A stretch of 64,000 bases of DNA from Triatoma infestans (taxonomy: Eukaryota; Arthropoda; Insecta; Hemiptera; Reduviidae): assembly GCA_011037195.1 (NCBI GenBank), contig JAAEAF010003391.1:1-64000 (forward strand), in the 5' to 3' direction. A model generated the notes under the pieces. That model did not search any database. It saw only the letters and a list, made by a program, of their open reading frames with translations, and was not told the DNA's origin. This document shows positions 11,775-23,725 of the stretch, one piece after another; within the stretch, counting starts at the first letter, position 1, and each line of letters starts with the position of its first letter. Made by a program: the position numbers and the translations under genes.

Positions 11775-11815
11775 TCATCGACCGGTATCCGGGCGTGCAC
11801 CCATCTTCAGGATGC
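11775..11815 (-). ncRNA. Hammerhead-ribozyme-like motif, decayed
   Basis: The minus strand reads GCATC-CTGAAGA-T, then a hairpin GGGTGCACGCCC, then a damaged GAAA box (GGATA), then CCGGTC-GATG. CATC and GATG can form helix I. CTGAAGA fits the CUGANGA box. The altered GAAA box probably abolishes activity. Confidence 0.45.
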
Positions 11816-11933
11816 GTTTGTCGAACAATGTGATAACACAGACTTGCACAGAGCAAATTTAGTTTACACACTCAATTTTAGTTTAGTTTACTCAGTTATT
11901 TAGTTTTCCTAGTTTTTTAATTTTTTTTTGTTT

Positions 11934-12030
11934 TAAGGTGCGTTTACACTAAGGGCAGTGTCCTTTCGTCACGACAACACAGTCCATCATCGGACAGCGA
12001 GCTGTAGGGGCTCCTAGGAAGAGAATGTAT
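11934..12030 (-). mobile_element. tRNA-Ala SINE fragment lacking its head
   Basis: Tail and body of the short SINE (CACTAAGGGCAGTG, CATCGGACAGCGAGC, CTCCTAGGAAGAG). It breaks off at GCCAGCACGG where the tRNA-like part should start, inside the loop of the foldback at 11745-12200. Confidence 0.65.
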
Positions 12031-12105
12031 GAGGCCAGCACGGTGTGAGTGTGTAAACTGAATTTGCTCTGTGCAAGTTTGTGTTATCACACTGCTTGAC
12101 AAACG

Positions 12106-12143
12106 CATCCTGAAGACAGGCGAACGCCCAAAACCGGTCGGTG
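12106..12143 (+). ncRNA. Hammerhead-ribozyme-like motif
   Basis: CATC-CTGAAGA, an extra base or two, hairpin GGC-GAAC-GCC, CAAAA instead of CGAAA, CCGGTC and GGTG. Helix I (CATC with GGTG) pairs with one G-U wobble. Only the G of the GAAA box is changed. It is the partner of the minus-strand motif at 11775-11815. Confidence 0.5.
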
Positions 12144-12313
12144 ATCACAAAAAGAACAGGCTCTCACGGAAAATATCTCTGATGCTTTCCAACTCTGCGG
12201 AACCAACCACAACGACTATTTAATTTATGTTAAATTGTTGGGTTTCCCCTCCCTTCCCAAAACATCAAATAGTAAATTTGATCAGTTAAAATACTTCTAG
12301 CGACCCATCTTCA

Positions 12314-12346
<33 letters not shown>

Positions 12347-12600
12347 ACAAAATATCTCAAAACCACCGAAGGAAGCTCGAACTTAATATTCCATATAGGT
12401 ATTTCAATCAACTATATGCAGTTTTGGTCAAAATAAGGTTTCGAATCAGTGGGTAATGAAACCTTAGCATATTTTTTATAAAAAATCGTCGTGAATTTCT
12501 CAAACTTGGACTATTACTTAACTATAAGCACGTAATTTTGTAGTTAATAAAATTTGTAGAATTAAAATTTAAAACCAAATAGGATGTGTATTTCAATTTT
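12347..12600 (+). repeat. Repeat family A, partial copy
   Basis: Shares the family A interior (AACTTAATATTCC, TATAGGTATTTC, TTTCTCAAAC). It follows a (GT)n microsatellite at 12313-12345. Confidence 0.5.
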
Positions 12601-12975
12601 TAATTGACTCATCTTTGAAAAGTGGAGTTGATGACTCGGTCCCTAATATTAAGAAACATACCGTGGGGCGGCTAAGTTTTCAGGTAGTCCAGGATAACTG
12701 CAGAATTACTGCAATTAGGCCGGGTGGCAATAAGCTGTTGACTGCAAGCATCAGCCCGGGGCCTTGTCTATTAAGGCAGATAGGGCTCAAGAGAGTGCTC
12801 TGATGGCAGGTGCTCTTAACCGACCATCTGGGAGCCTCGGCAGACTCCAAAGTTCAAATAGGCATGGCAGGGCTCGAGAGGGTCTTCATCTTAGGGGATG
12901 CCACAACAGGCCCTAGGGGTCGCGGTGGCGCAGGCTGAAGAGCCAATCCCTCCATAGAGTCTAATCTAATCTAAG
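12601..12975. other. Unexplained GC-rich island ending in a short tandem tail
   Basis: Clearly richer in G and C than its flanks. It ends with two TCTAA units. The abrupt composition change and short tandem tail suggest a retroposed fragment such as a LINE 3' end, but no domain was recognised. Confidence 0.4.
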
Positions 12976-15128
12976 CTTTCAGGTAAAGTATTTTGACAAA
13001 AGTCAACATTTAATCACATTTTGGAGATGTGCATAAGGGTGTGGCGAAATGTATAGTGATGCTATAGCTTTTTTAATATTGACATTTCCTTAATCAGTCT
13101 TGCTGGATGATCATATTTGTCCAAAGGTGCGAGTATGGGATCTGTGGCAGAGACTCTGAAAGGTCAAAAGAATTATTTCGGAATTTTAGAAATATCTTCG
13201 TAAATAATGTGTAAAAAGGGCACTCTAGGTCACTACCTTGTGAAACAGAGAAAAGTGAATAAATACATTCTTTGATTAAAAGTCAATCAATCAAAATATA
13301 AAAATATTAACTTCATTTTCCTTCCAACAACTTTGGTGTGTCCCGACAATGCACCTAAGCATCTAAAATTATACTTAATAACACTACCGCTGTTTAACCT
13401 GGGATTGCTATCTCCACATATCCAAGAGAAGATTTTTTTTATTCAAAGAAATATAAATTAATTTAAAAAATTAATTAAAATCCAGCCACAAAAACAATAA
13501 ATTGTGTTGGTTAATGTGCGGAATGTAATCATTAGAAATAGGTTATTAATTAATTAATATCTGTTGTGTAAATGATACGAAACGTAATTAATGTTGAGAG
13601 GCATATGGATTTATTAGGCATGGTTTAGTAGAGAATACGGCTGGAAATCAAGGCATAACTGACTATATTACAGATTAATTCAGGTTTAACACGGAAGCAG
13701 GCGGGCAGGGTAATCAGTGGTAATGTTTCACTATTTGCAATCAATATAATCTTAATTAAAAACATTAAGCTAATATATGCAGCAATATATCTCTGTGTAT
13801 AACGTTTTTTGATTATAATAAAATTTTATTGCTTTTGGATGACTTTCATAATAAAGTACAGTGTTCAGCTGCTCAATTAATCCGAGAAAGACGCGGCATA
13901 GATTTGTTTTGTCCACAATCGCTGACTTGATTGAAAAGAAGCAGGGCACATTCCTCATTCTATTGGAAAAAATAAATATATCCTTTCCATTCTGAAATAT
14001 TATTACAGTTGTAACCATCAGGAAAACACCAAATTGTAATGTATTGTGAAATAAATTAAACACATGATTTCAGGACATGGCAATGAACAGAAAAAAAAAA
14101 TGTTTGGAGGAATTGTGTTTATGATGCACCATGGGTCTCCAAAATTTGATATTACTTCCTGATGTCATATAAATATTGACTACATAGAATGACACACTGA
14201 ACTGGCAGAATATTTGCTTATTGATGCTTTCATGTAGACACCTTTCTAATAGCTAGCCCTGCCTATGTATTGTTGGAACTTCCTCTTCCTTATTTCATGA
14301 CGGGTAATTTCCGATAGGTGGATCTTGATCATTCCTAAGATGCTGAATTTGAATTGTTTGTAATCAGAGAGGAGCCCTATGCCTCATGTGACTTGCTGAG
14401 TGACGTAGATTTGGGCGGATTGCCATATGATGTAATTGCAAGCAAAATATGGCTGCAGGCAATCACATCACAATGGTACGTAAAAATACAGATTCCTCAT
14501 GAAAGAATGAAAAACTATGTCTTGTTACCCCAAAAATGCTATTTTTTTATCCGCTTCTCTGTAAAAGGTTATGTAAGAAAATTTCTCTAAGTTGTGCATA
14601 AGTGTCCGTCCATTCATTGAATTATAAATTCTCATAATATAATGTAGGAATTTCTAAATGAAATTCTCTTAGATAGTACTCTTACTGAGTAAGAGCAAAA
14701 ACTTCCTGCTGTACTTTTCTGAAGTAGCAAAAACTTAATATTCTAACCAGCGGCGATTGGTCCATTCAGACACATTCGCACGTGAACTGCTTTAGAAAAA
14801 TCCTAAGTTAAAATACTTTTTATTTCTCTTATGTGGATTGTAAAAACCTCTAACTGGTTAAGGTGAAATCTTCTTTTCAAATCTGACACTGGTGCCGCTA
14901 CTTGTACTTTAGCACCACATGAACCTATATGCGACTACGCATAGTGGAGTGGAAGCTCGGTATAATGAGAAGGCATGTAGTTGCGAGATGTATATAATAA
15001 ATTAGAGGGGAAAAATTAGCCCACATACTTCTTCAGGAGTGCAGAGTTAAATAAAATATACCACTGACTGAATCTAATTTTTCTTTTAAAATAATTTTCA
15101 TTTTTTTATTTTCTTGCTGGTTTGTTTA
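12976..15128. other. Non-coding stretch; no gene recognised
   Basis: Reading frames at 13770-14063 (minus) and 14354-14590 (plus) have no recognisable motif. A short element-like text CTTCTTCAGG...GGGCTAA near 15015-15035 belongs to a family also seen near 23880 and 52270. Confidence 0.35.
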
Positions 15129-15138
15129 TACTGTGGTA

Positions 15139-15579
15139 GATGTAGATTGTTGTAGGGAATTATCGTATTGCGACCTGAAAGATCTAATATGCCCCCCGGG
15201 AAACTTGTCAGTGGACTGCCGGCCTCCAAGTAGTGTTTTCCAGCTAGAGAGAACACTGTTCATCACGGTACAGTGAGTTGTAGAGGCTCCTAGGAAGAGA
15301 AAATCTAAGGGCAGCATGCTTGATTCGAACCCGGTACCTACGCGTTGCTAGTCCAGCGTAATACCACAGCGTGCTATGCCTTCCTTCTCCCTTGGTTTAC
15401 GCCAATTAACTAGGGACGGAGACCCTAGTTTATGTACTGTTTGTTCTTGTCTTTAAAGTATAGAGTGTATGAGTTTAAGTGTATTGTGTACTATTCTGAA
15501 CAAGTGCATGGAGTAATGAGCTGTGATAATCCGTGGGGTAGCTACTTCCCAAGTAACTGCAACCAACAGATACCCCTAT
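15139..15579 (-). mobile_element. Composite tRNA-Ala retroposon, copy with 10-bp target duplication
   Basis: Flanked by TACTGTGGTA at 15129-15138 and 15580-15589. On the minus strand it has a roughly 220-bp non-tRNA leader, then a degenerate tRNA-like block with box A and box B, then the SINE body, then a tail reading CAATCTACATCT. The duplications show that leader and SINE part moved as one unit. Confidence 0.8.
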
Positions 15580-15759
15580 TACTGTGGTAACTGTAAACTA
15601 AGTTTAATGAACTAAGTTTTGTCCATTTTCACAATTTTTAATTCATTTAACAAATTATTTCAATTATAATTTAATATTGAATATGTGATTGGGTCCACAA
15701 TGCTGGATAACATCAATGATTTTTTATCCATCATAGCATGCTTCATTTGATTGGTTCTT

Positions 15760-15789
15760 GACCGGTTTCGGAGTTTCATACATAGTCAG
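15760..15789 (-). ncRNA. Hammerhead-ribozyme-like motif, altered core
   Basis: CTGACTA (expected CTGANGA), a loop region TGTATGAAACTCC, GAAAC and CCGGTC. The GAAA box and cleavage triplet are intact; the first box has one change and helix II is weak. Confidence 0.4.
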
Positions 15790-15907
15790 AGTGATGTTTG
15801 CAATCAATTCGTGTAGAGATATGGTTTAAACTATATGTTTATATCACAAACGACACTGACTGATTAGTGTCATCTATCTACACGAATTGATTGCATATCT
15901 TACTTTG

Positions 15908-15931
15908 CTGATGGATGAAAATCTGATAAAC
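15908..15931 (+). ncRNA. Hammerhead-ribozyme-like motif, decayed
   Basis: CTGATG, GGATGAAAATCT, then GATAAAC where GAAAC is expected; no cleavage triplet. Partner of 15760-15789. Confidence 0.3.
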
Positions 15932-16463
15932 TAACAAAATGAAGCATGCTATATCGGATAAAATCATAGACACAAATTTAATAGTTTATTTGTTTAAAAT
16001 GTTTACTATTGCTAGGGTTGCAGAGTATGGAACAATTAAAGAAATTATATTCTAAAATTTGGAAAGAAAAATAATAACTAAAGAAAGTTAGACCAAAACC
16101 CCAGTTCAAGTAAATAAATAAAAAACTTTCAAACGAGAGATATTTGGTATTGTGGATATGAGGTAATTATTCATTTATTATTTTCCTTGCTTCCTTACAT
16201 GTTTCTTTTTTTTTGTGGTAAAAGAAAATTGTGAAATCGCTTGTGTGAAATACAGGGATACCTGATTCGAAAGAATATTTTAGGATAGTTCTTAATGTAC
16301 ACTTAGGCGGAAATCCTAGAGAAATACTTCGAATTATTTGAATATACAGTATTGCTTAACTAAGTTACATTTTTATTGTCTGTTGCTTAATTGTGTACCT
16401 CCATTGGTTGCTTCTCACGACCTCCACAAGCCGCCACTGATTTTAAGATTCGAATATCTCCCT

Positions 16464-16760
16464 CTATGCCCGCCAGGGGTATCTGTTGTGTAGTGTAATG
16501 GTGTGATGTTTGTAGTAGTTGGTTGTGTAGCACGAGCGGTCTTGTATAAAGGGCTTGTAAGTATGTTTGAGGAAAAGATAGAAGTATTAAGGATAACTAA
16601 GAAGTCACCACTGTTAACAATTAAATATAATCGTTCAAATAATAACTACAAGTTATTTGATATTATAAACTTATTTAATTTATTGTGAAATTGGCACTGA
16701 TACTAAGAGAGCGATTCCTGAAGTGTTCTGTTCTGGCTTTGGAAGCAGAATACCACTGTA
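16464..16760. repeat. Composite retroposon leader stub followed by repeat family B
   Basis: 16464-16490 matches the first bases of the composite retroposon leader (TGCCCGCCAGGGGTATCTG). From about 16491 the sequence is the inverted equivalent of 33300-33660 and 45240-45610 (GCGGTCTTGTA, AGAAGTATTA, TCACCACTG, TGGCACTGAT). Confidence 0.6.
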
Positions 16761-17036
16761 TTGTTTGAAAGCAGAAGTGAGACGGTTCTAAGGAATGCTC
16801 TCTAACAAAAAACAGTTAGCCATGTCGCATTGTATTATATTAACGGATTTTTGTGCCTTTGTTTTCCTAATAGCAATTACCTAGATTTAATATACCTGGT
16901 TCTACGATACACTCATTTTGAAGGTAAATTCATAGCACTAAGATAATTATAAAATATTTACAAAAATACAATTTTGGATACTATAAAATATTCTAAACTT
17001 TAAACAATTATTTTTCGATTTCGTTCTTCCACTACA

Positions 17037-17457
17037 GTTGCATGCAATTACCTGGTGAGTAGCGCCCGCACGGGTTACCAGAGCTCAATACCAGAACAGT
17101 ATACAGTACACTTAAACTACATACCCTCTACACTTTACAGACAGGGACAAACACAGTACACAAACTAGGGTCTCCGTTCCTGGTTAAATGAAGTAACCCA
17201 AGGGAGAAAGGAGGGATTAGCTCAGTGGTAGCACGCTGGATTAGCAACGTGGAGGTCCCGGATTCGAATTCAGCATGCTGCCCTTAGATTTTCTCTTCCT
17301 AAGACCCTCTACAACTCACTGTTCAGTGATGGGCAGTGCTGTCTGTAGCTAGAGAACATTTCTTGGAGGCCGGTTGTGCATTAGAGAAGCTCCGGGCGGG
17401 CACAATAGATCTTTCCGGTCGCAGTGCTATAATCCCCTACAACAATCTACAATCTAC
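17037..17457 (+). mobile_element. Composite tRNA-Ala retroposon, second copy
   Basis: Leader without its first bases, then GGGATTAGCTCAGTGGTAGC (box A), box B GATTCGAATTC, the SINE body and the CAACAATCTACAATCT tail. The tRNA-like block is among the best preserved in the window, with an anticodon-like loop TTAGCAA (AGC, alanine). Confidence 0.8.
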
Positions 17458-18589
17458 CTGCCTCTAATCTGTTTGAACTCATATATGTATATTAATCCTT
17501 ATCTCTAGTAGTTTTCCTGCAAATAGGAAATCTAAAAAAGAATTGCCTTGTCATTGGCATAACTTAATTAGAACCGACAATGAGAGAAACTTATGACTTC
17601 CTTCTTCCTTCCATAGTTAAATTGACATCATTTTTATCGCCACAAATTTAAACGAACAAAGTAATAACTTTGAAATAAATAAAAAATAAAAAAAAATTGA
17701 ATATATAAATGCTATGCAATATAAAAATAGTTTTTAATTAATTTTGTTTTTGACTTAAACCAATCTAACTGTCCGAGTTAGTTGGTTGTTATTTTAATTA
17801 CAAAAATCCATCAATAAATGGGATTTACTGAAATATTTAATTATAAAACATTCTTTTCATTGTTCTAAATTTCATTTTAATATTTATACAGACTAGTTTT
17901 GAATGATAAAATTTAATATTATAATTTCTGGCTAAAAAAAAAAAAAAAAAAAATTAATAAATAGCAGCTGTCGATAGTGGGGTTGTATAGAACATTATTA
18001 GCTGTTGTGTTGTTAAAGAAGGGTAGTGTTGTGATGTCAGTGTTTAAACACTTGTTTGAACGCCACGCTATCATCACCGTACATGTATAATGTAGTGACA
18101 ACATGAGTTTGGATAACGTGTTTTATGTCCTAAATCTATTAACTCGCTATTACAATTAATTACAGTGTATCTATAAATAGTATAACCATTACCCTCATTC
18201 CCTCATTCCACCAAACCCACATTGTAACAATTATACATTCTCATATATTGTGTTATCTCATGATCAAATACCAACCAGGCTTCCTAAATTGTTAACACAA
18301 CACGTAATTATTCTGATTTAATAATTCATTGAATTTATTTTTGATAAAATTCCATAATGTAATTGATTTTCTAATTGCTGTTTTTTTAAGTCGAGTCAAA
18401 AGTGTTCGTGTTTATATATTTCTGTTTTTTTAAACATAATAAACACTTCTTCATTAAAACATATTCGCCGTTATGCTGGAATTGAAACTGTTTAATTTCA
18501 GCTAAGAATAATAGATACAAACTTCTATCACCGGATGTTTCTTTGCTCATTAGATTGGTTTCCACTTGTTTTAAAGCGACTATAAATGG
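17458..18589. other. Non-coding, AT-rich; no gene seen
   Basis: Homopolymers and short frames only. Confidence 0.4.
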
Positions 18590-19310
18590 AAAAAAATCTG
18601 GTATGAATTACTCCCACAACTTTCTCTTACTCCAGTTTTCAAAATTGAAATTGACAAATTTTATAGTTAGTGTAGCAAATTTAATGAAATTCGTCGAAGT
18701 TCGTCGAAAATTAAACTGTTTAGTAAATACGCACTTCCGGTTTACTAATTGTCTTGAAACTCGGAATATTGGTCATCTATTTATTTCTAATTAATTTTGT
18801 TCGGATGCTAGAATTGTATATTCAACTATAATAGCACTTCAGAGACAAAACATAACCCCGTCCCTCCCCCAAATGCCCCCTTAAATGACATTATCAGGAG
18901 AAATGTTTCAAATAAAAGTTGTAGCTCTTTGTATGTATAGTATACATTCCTACTTTAAAGAAAATCGTTGAATCCATTTTTGAAAAAATCGCTAAAAAAG
19001 TAAAAAAAAATTAATCTTGTAAAATGGTACTTCCGGTTGAGGAATTTTGACATACCTACTGTCGGATCCCATGGTGATACCTAAACGGAATATCAAGTTT
19101 GAAGTTTCTACTATTTTTCATTTTTGAGCTATGCTGTTCACATGCATACATACACAAACAGACCATTTGATAGAAACCACTTTTTTTGATTCAGGAAACT
19201 TCCAAGCGGATATTTCCGGTAAAAACTCCATATCGAAAATTTGACACTATTACAATACTTCCTCTTATTTAGGTAGGAGTAAGAAAAAAGTAAAAATGAG
19301 CTATAGCTAA
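18590..19310 (-). repeat. Repeat family A, full-length-looking copy
   Basis: Begins AAAAATCTGGTATGAATTAC and ends at the CTTCCTCTTATTTAGGTAGG hairpin. Interior modules include CACTTCCGG and GTTTCAAATAAAAGTTGTAG. Confidence 0.7.
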
Positions 19311-20010
19311 GAAAATATGGTAATTTAGAAGACACTGCAGGCTGATTAAAGTGTACTCGAAATTCACCTGCTCAAATTTTTTGAGTTGTCGTCTAGAAGT
19401 TGGCTTCGAGCATTTTCCTCTTGTTGTGAACTTGTTTTTTCTCGACTGGATTCATTCGATCAATAAAAAGAGCACAATTTCACTCTTATCGGGTAGCAAA
19501 GGTTAGGGGTTTGCTTGTCAAAGTCTAATCCATTATTTTCTGATCAGAAATTGTTAAAACATACTCATTTTTTATCCACAGTGATAATTCATGTGATTAA
19601 TCAATTTAAGAATAGAAGGGCTTTGAAAAAGATTCTTCGATTTTTAAGAACCGAGTCTGCCAACTATGGTCAGTCTCATTTATATACATATATATCTACA
19701 ACGATAGTGGACTAAGAAAATTTGAAAGTTATTATTTATTGTTTAAACCTCCTCCCACCATCCTATCTAAACAATGTCAAAAATATCGCTTATTCAAGTA
19801 ACGATGGACTTTGGAAACGAGGTATATTTCCAAAATTTATTTTCATAATGCTAACTATAATAGGAATTGTATAAACATGAAATTATAATAATGTTCCTTA
19901 TGTATTACAAACTTTATCAGGAGATAAAATAAGAACAAAAACCTCAATGTATATATTTCGTACACTATCCGTTCTTTATATTGCAATTTATATATATATA
20001 TATATATATA

Positions 20011-20806
20011 CAGGGTGTCACAAGGTATATGGATAACGACTTTTTCTCGGAAACTAAGATAACTAGAAAAAAATTAAAAAATACGTGTCCCCGTAGTTTT
20101 TTGTTAGAAAACCAAATTTAATTTGGAAATTAGTTTTGTTGCTTCCAGAAACGAGATACAGGCACCAACTTCATTTTTTCAAATGGGGAGGTGTGGTTTT
20201 TATTTATGAAATAGATTTCTCTAATTTTTGTAAGAAAAATTTACTTGAACGGTTTTTTTTCTTTGAGCGATATTTTACAAGTTATGAATGAAAACATGAT
20301 TACTTATAAGAAATTTCAAAATGATATTATAACGGTTTTTTGATTGAATAAGAAGAAAAGTACTATTTTATTATAAATTTTACTCCTCATTAATTACAGA
20401 TCTTGCTCGAACTGGCCTCCACCATTAGAGATTATTTCTTTGGTCGTAAGGCACAATTGGCAGGAAAAAGCATGTGTATGCATCTCTAATGGTGGGGGCC
20501 AGTTCGAGCAAGATCTGAAATTAATGAGGAGTATAAAAATCATGTTTTCATTCAAAGAAAAAAACCGTTCAAGTAAATTTTTCTTCCAAAAAATAGAGGA
20601 ATCTCTTTATTAAATAAAATTCACACTTCTCCATTTGAAAAAATGAAGTTGGTGCCTGTATCTCTCTTCTGGAAGCACCAAAACAAATTTGCTAATTAAA
20701 TTTGGTTTTCTAACAAGAAACTACGGGGACACATATTTTTTAGTTTTTTTCTAGCTATCTTAGTTTCCGATAAAAAGTCGTTATCCATATACCATGGGAC
20801 ACCCTG
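20011..20806. mobile_element. Foldback MITE with arms of over 300 bp
   Basis: The left end CAGGGTGTCACAAGGTATAT and the inward-read right end CAGGGTGTCCCATGGTATAT are flanked by TA. The arms run 20011-20434 and 20482-20806; the left arm holds about 100 bp not present in the right. The short loop has no coding sequence. TA duplication and termini suggest a Tc1/mariner-type non-autonomous element; the surrounding TA repeat makes the target duplication weak evidence. Confidence 0.75.
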
Positions 20807-20820
20807 TATATATATACATA

Positions 20821-20862
20821 TCTGATGCTTTCTAGCTCAGCGGAACCAACCACCACAACATA
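20821..20862 (+). repeat. Short repeat shared with 12178-12220
   Basis: Both read TCTGATGCTTTC, then GCGGAACCAACCAC. In the first copy it directly follows the Penelope-like right arm, so it may be part of that family's end. Confidence 0.5.
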
Positions 20863-21690
20863 TATATATTGTATTGTATTGTATTATATATTGTAAATAT
20901 TTATAATATATATATTGTAATTTAATATATATATATATATATTTTAGAATATACAGAAATTATAAGAAAATGGATGACAAACTGTGGTAATATGAACAAC
21001 AAGAAAGTTGTAGGAATAGTTGTGAATGTTGAGGATTATCCGGGCGGATGTGATGGCAGTTGAAAGTTAAAGCGGTTCCCATTAGGACATATGCCAATAA
21101 AATACTAGCTGTGTTACTGAGCTTCCCCATTTGGCAAATTGTCCAAGAGAGCATGTGTATATCGTTCTCTCACTTGATCATTCTCTCTTTCTCACTCTTT
21201 TTGTGTCGTGTGTGAAAAACCATACAGCATTTACCACAATACAGTTTTATATCAGCATTTGTGTTGTCATCATCTTTCTAGACCACTGACATTATAATCG
21301 GCCGTATTTCTACATATTCACATAACTACTATCCAGCTAATATCTTGATGGCTTACCCTCAGATCTGGATAATCGTAATATTTATTTTTAAAAAATATTC
21401 ACTTCTTTATTGGCTGAGGGGTTTTTCATGTAATTTTCAGTTTTTGCTATACCCCTTCTCTTTTTTGACAAGGGTTTAGTTAAATAAATATTAACTTATT
21501 TATCTGATAAGTTATTTCAAGTCATTTTTTTACAACAATGCAAATCTTAAATCTGTAAATTTCGAACTAAAAATCCAACATGATTGGTAATCGTAAAACT
21601 AAAAATAAGAGATTTAGAGAGACAGTCAAAAAATTTTACTTAGTCACAAAACAATGACATTTGGTGACTCATATGCTATTTATAATTAAT
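20863..21690. other. AT repeats and non-coding sequence
   Basis: TA-rich microsatellites at 20860-20945, then unremarkable sequence without recognisable genes. Confidence 0.35.
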
Positions 21691-23725
21691 CACATGGTGA
21701 ATTTTTTATTGATGACAATAAAAAAAAGCTACTTGTATGTACGTTTGGACGGTAATGAAGCTCTTCTATTTATAACAGACTGGGCAAGGGAGAGAAAAAT
21801 AAATTTCAATGGGGAAAAATCCAAGGTGCTGCAAATTACTCGGAAGAGATCATTAAATGAGATATCAATTTATTTAAACGGAAAATAAAAATTGAAATTG
21901 TTTCCGAACTGAAATAATAATAAATAGAAAATTTAATTGGGATGAGCTCCTTGATTTTGTATAGGCTGTATTTGAATTTTTAATTATTGGAGATTTTCAT
22001 GAACCTTTAAACAGCCTTCACGTTCAAAATTTTTTTATTATAAGTTTCAAACTATTACATTATAATTGTACACCCTACGTTTCGACACCTTCACGTGTCC
22101 TCTTCGGGGGTTTTTTGAAATCCTGCAAACGTAACAATCATTTTTACAATATGCATTTAAAACCTTTATTAATTTATTACAGCATAAGTATTCTAATGTA
22201 AACAATTTAGCTTACCTATGAATATAATTGCTACTATATACTTGTTGAAACTTTTATAGAATTTAAGAGAGTCCCTGTGATTGAAATTTGGTTTTTTTAA
22301 ATATGTTTTTCATTTGCAACTATACGTTGCTTGTCCAATTTAGTCATGTATTTAATAACTTTTGAATTTCATTTATTAAGTTTTGATTTGTATTTTGTCA
22401 ACCACGTGGTTATTATATTGTCCAAAACCACACAATATAATGAGTTCAGAATAATATCCCCTATGAAGCTTCATGTGTAGTGGCTGGCACAGAACCCGTC
22501 TCGATTAAAGCAAGAGAAATATGTGATCTATGTATGGTGATGAAAGGACATATCTTGAACATGAATGATTTTCAAAACTTCGATCAGGATGTACCCTATT
22601 CCGACTAGTGCGCCCAACAAAATTTAAATCAATTAAAAGTTTGGTGGAAACTGATAGCAATGCGAGTCTAGGCGGTTCTAGAATAGATGGTCTACATATT
22701 TGGTTCTAGAATAGATGTTAGCGTAGGTTGTGCGTTCGTAGTCTATTTTGAGAACAATAAAATTCATGCAGAAATGTTCCGATTTGACAATAAGTGTTCC
22801 AATAATCAAGCCGTGGCCTTAGCAATTAGCAAGAGTTTGGAATGGATTCAGAACAATAGTTCAGGTTTCTCAAGAAATAAAAGGGTTTCCACAGAAAGCC
22901 ATATTACTTTGGACAGTTTAAGAAATTGAAAGTATCCTCAGAAAAATAGATGACCTGGAAGCAAAAGAAATAGGGATCGGATTAGATTGGATAAAATCAC
23001 ATGCTGTATTTTCAGGAAATGAAGAAGCTGATCGTCTTGGTAAGGAAGGACGCAAGGATATACAATTAATACATCCCTACAAGAAGTTTCCAAATTTGTA
23101 TAGCAAAAGTGAATTAGAGAAAAGAAACTTTGAAGATTAGGGAAACAATGTGGCAAAATTCACATAAAGGGAATTTTAATAAGAAATTTATCGCACAAGT
23201 TTATGTAAGACAGAAATGAATCTAAAAATCAAGTACCGGTTAACCCAAGTATTAACAAGGTATGGTACAAGCAGACTTTATCTCTATAGATTTTATATTA
23301 TATATTATCTTTATATTATAGATTCATCTTACTGCCCTTGTGATCCTACAGGTTCTATGGTTCAGGATTTCACCTATCTAATACATAACTGTCCACTGTT
23401 AGAAAGCGCCAGAGCTAGGCTTATCAGCTATGTATTGAGAATTGGAAGACGTTGGCCATTGCCAAAACACCAGGTGATCATGCAGGAATTCATCAAATTT
23501 TTGAATAAATGGGATTTTGAAAAACTTTAAATTTTGAACATTTCTATTTTATTTATTTATTGTACTTTCTTGAATTATTATCGGCAGTAATTATTCATTT
23601 CCATAATTGTACATATTCATTAACAATTTATTTTCACAGTATATTCAAATAATTTAAATTGTAAATTTTGTAATCTTATTACATGTAATATCAATGGAGC
23701 ATGTAGATTAAAATGAAATAAAATA
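21690..23725 (+). pseudogene. Decayed non-LTR retrotransposon (I/Jockey-type) with RNase H
   Basis: In order: a reverse-transcriptase thumb piece (ITDWARERKINFNGEKSK, 21760-21890), a linker (about 22440-22620), RNase H in two frames (22690-23130) and a C-terminal zinc-type region CPC...HNCPLLESARARL (23216-23530). A short 3' region with an A-rich AAATAAAATAAA tail follows. The RNase H has lost its first catalytic aspartate (IFGSRID where TDGS is expected) but keeps SHAVFSGNEEADRLGKEG. Frameshifts, stops and an insertion near 21900-22440 make it a dead copy. Confidence 0.7.
22073..22111 (-). ncRNA. Hammerhead-like motif of a second subfamily
   Basis: The minus strand reads CCCC-CGAAGA (expected CTGANGA), an extra G, hairpin GACAC-GTGAAG-GTGTC, GAAAC, GTA and GGG. 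Helix I CCC/GGG and a five-pair helix II are clear. One core change (U to C) probably weakens it. It lies inside the decayed LINE at 21690-23725. Confidence 0.4.

Larger units (their letters stand above)
11745..12200. mobile_element. Penelope-like foldback relic with two hammerhead-like motifs
   Basis: The left arm (about 11745-11890) and right arm (about 12035-12200) are inverted copies sharing CGTGATAGCCTGCTTC-like ends and TTGCACAGAGC. Each arm carries a hammerhead-like motif. A truncated SINE occupies the centre. The arms resemble the foldback at 34474-34660. Assignment to Penelope-like elements rests on the ribozyme motif only. Confidence 0.55.
15721..15965. mobile_element. Penelope-like foldback relic
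   Basis: The arms 15721-15821 and 15870-15965 are inverted copies (CTACACGAATTGATTGCA, GAAGCATGCTAT). Each contains a hammerhead-like motif. Related to the pair at 41401-41895 and the single arm at 62200-62345. Confidence 0.55.

Noticed and set aside
17216..17285. Apparent tRNA-Ala gene (box A, anticodon-like loop AGC, box B)
   Set aside because: The acceptor and anticodon stems do not pair properly and the block sits inside a repeated retroposon body present several times in the window.
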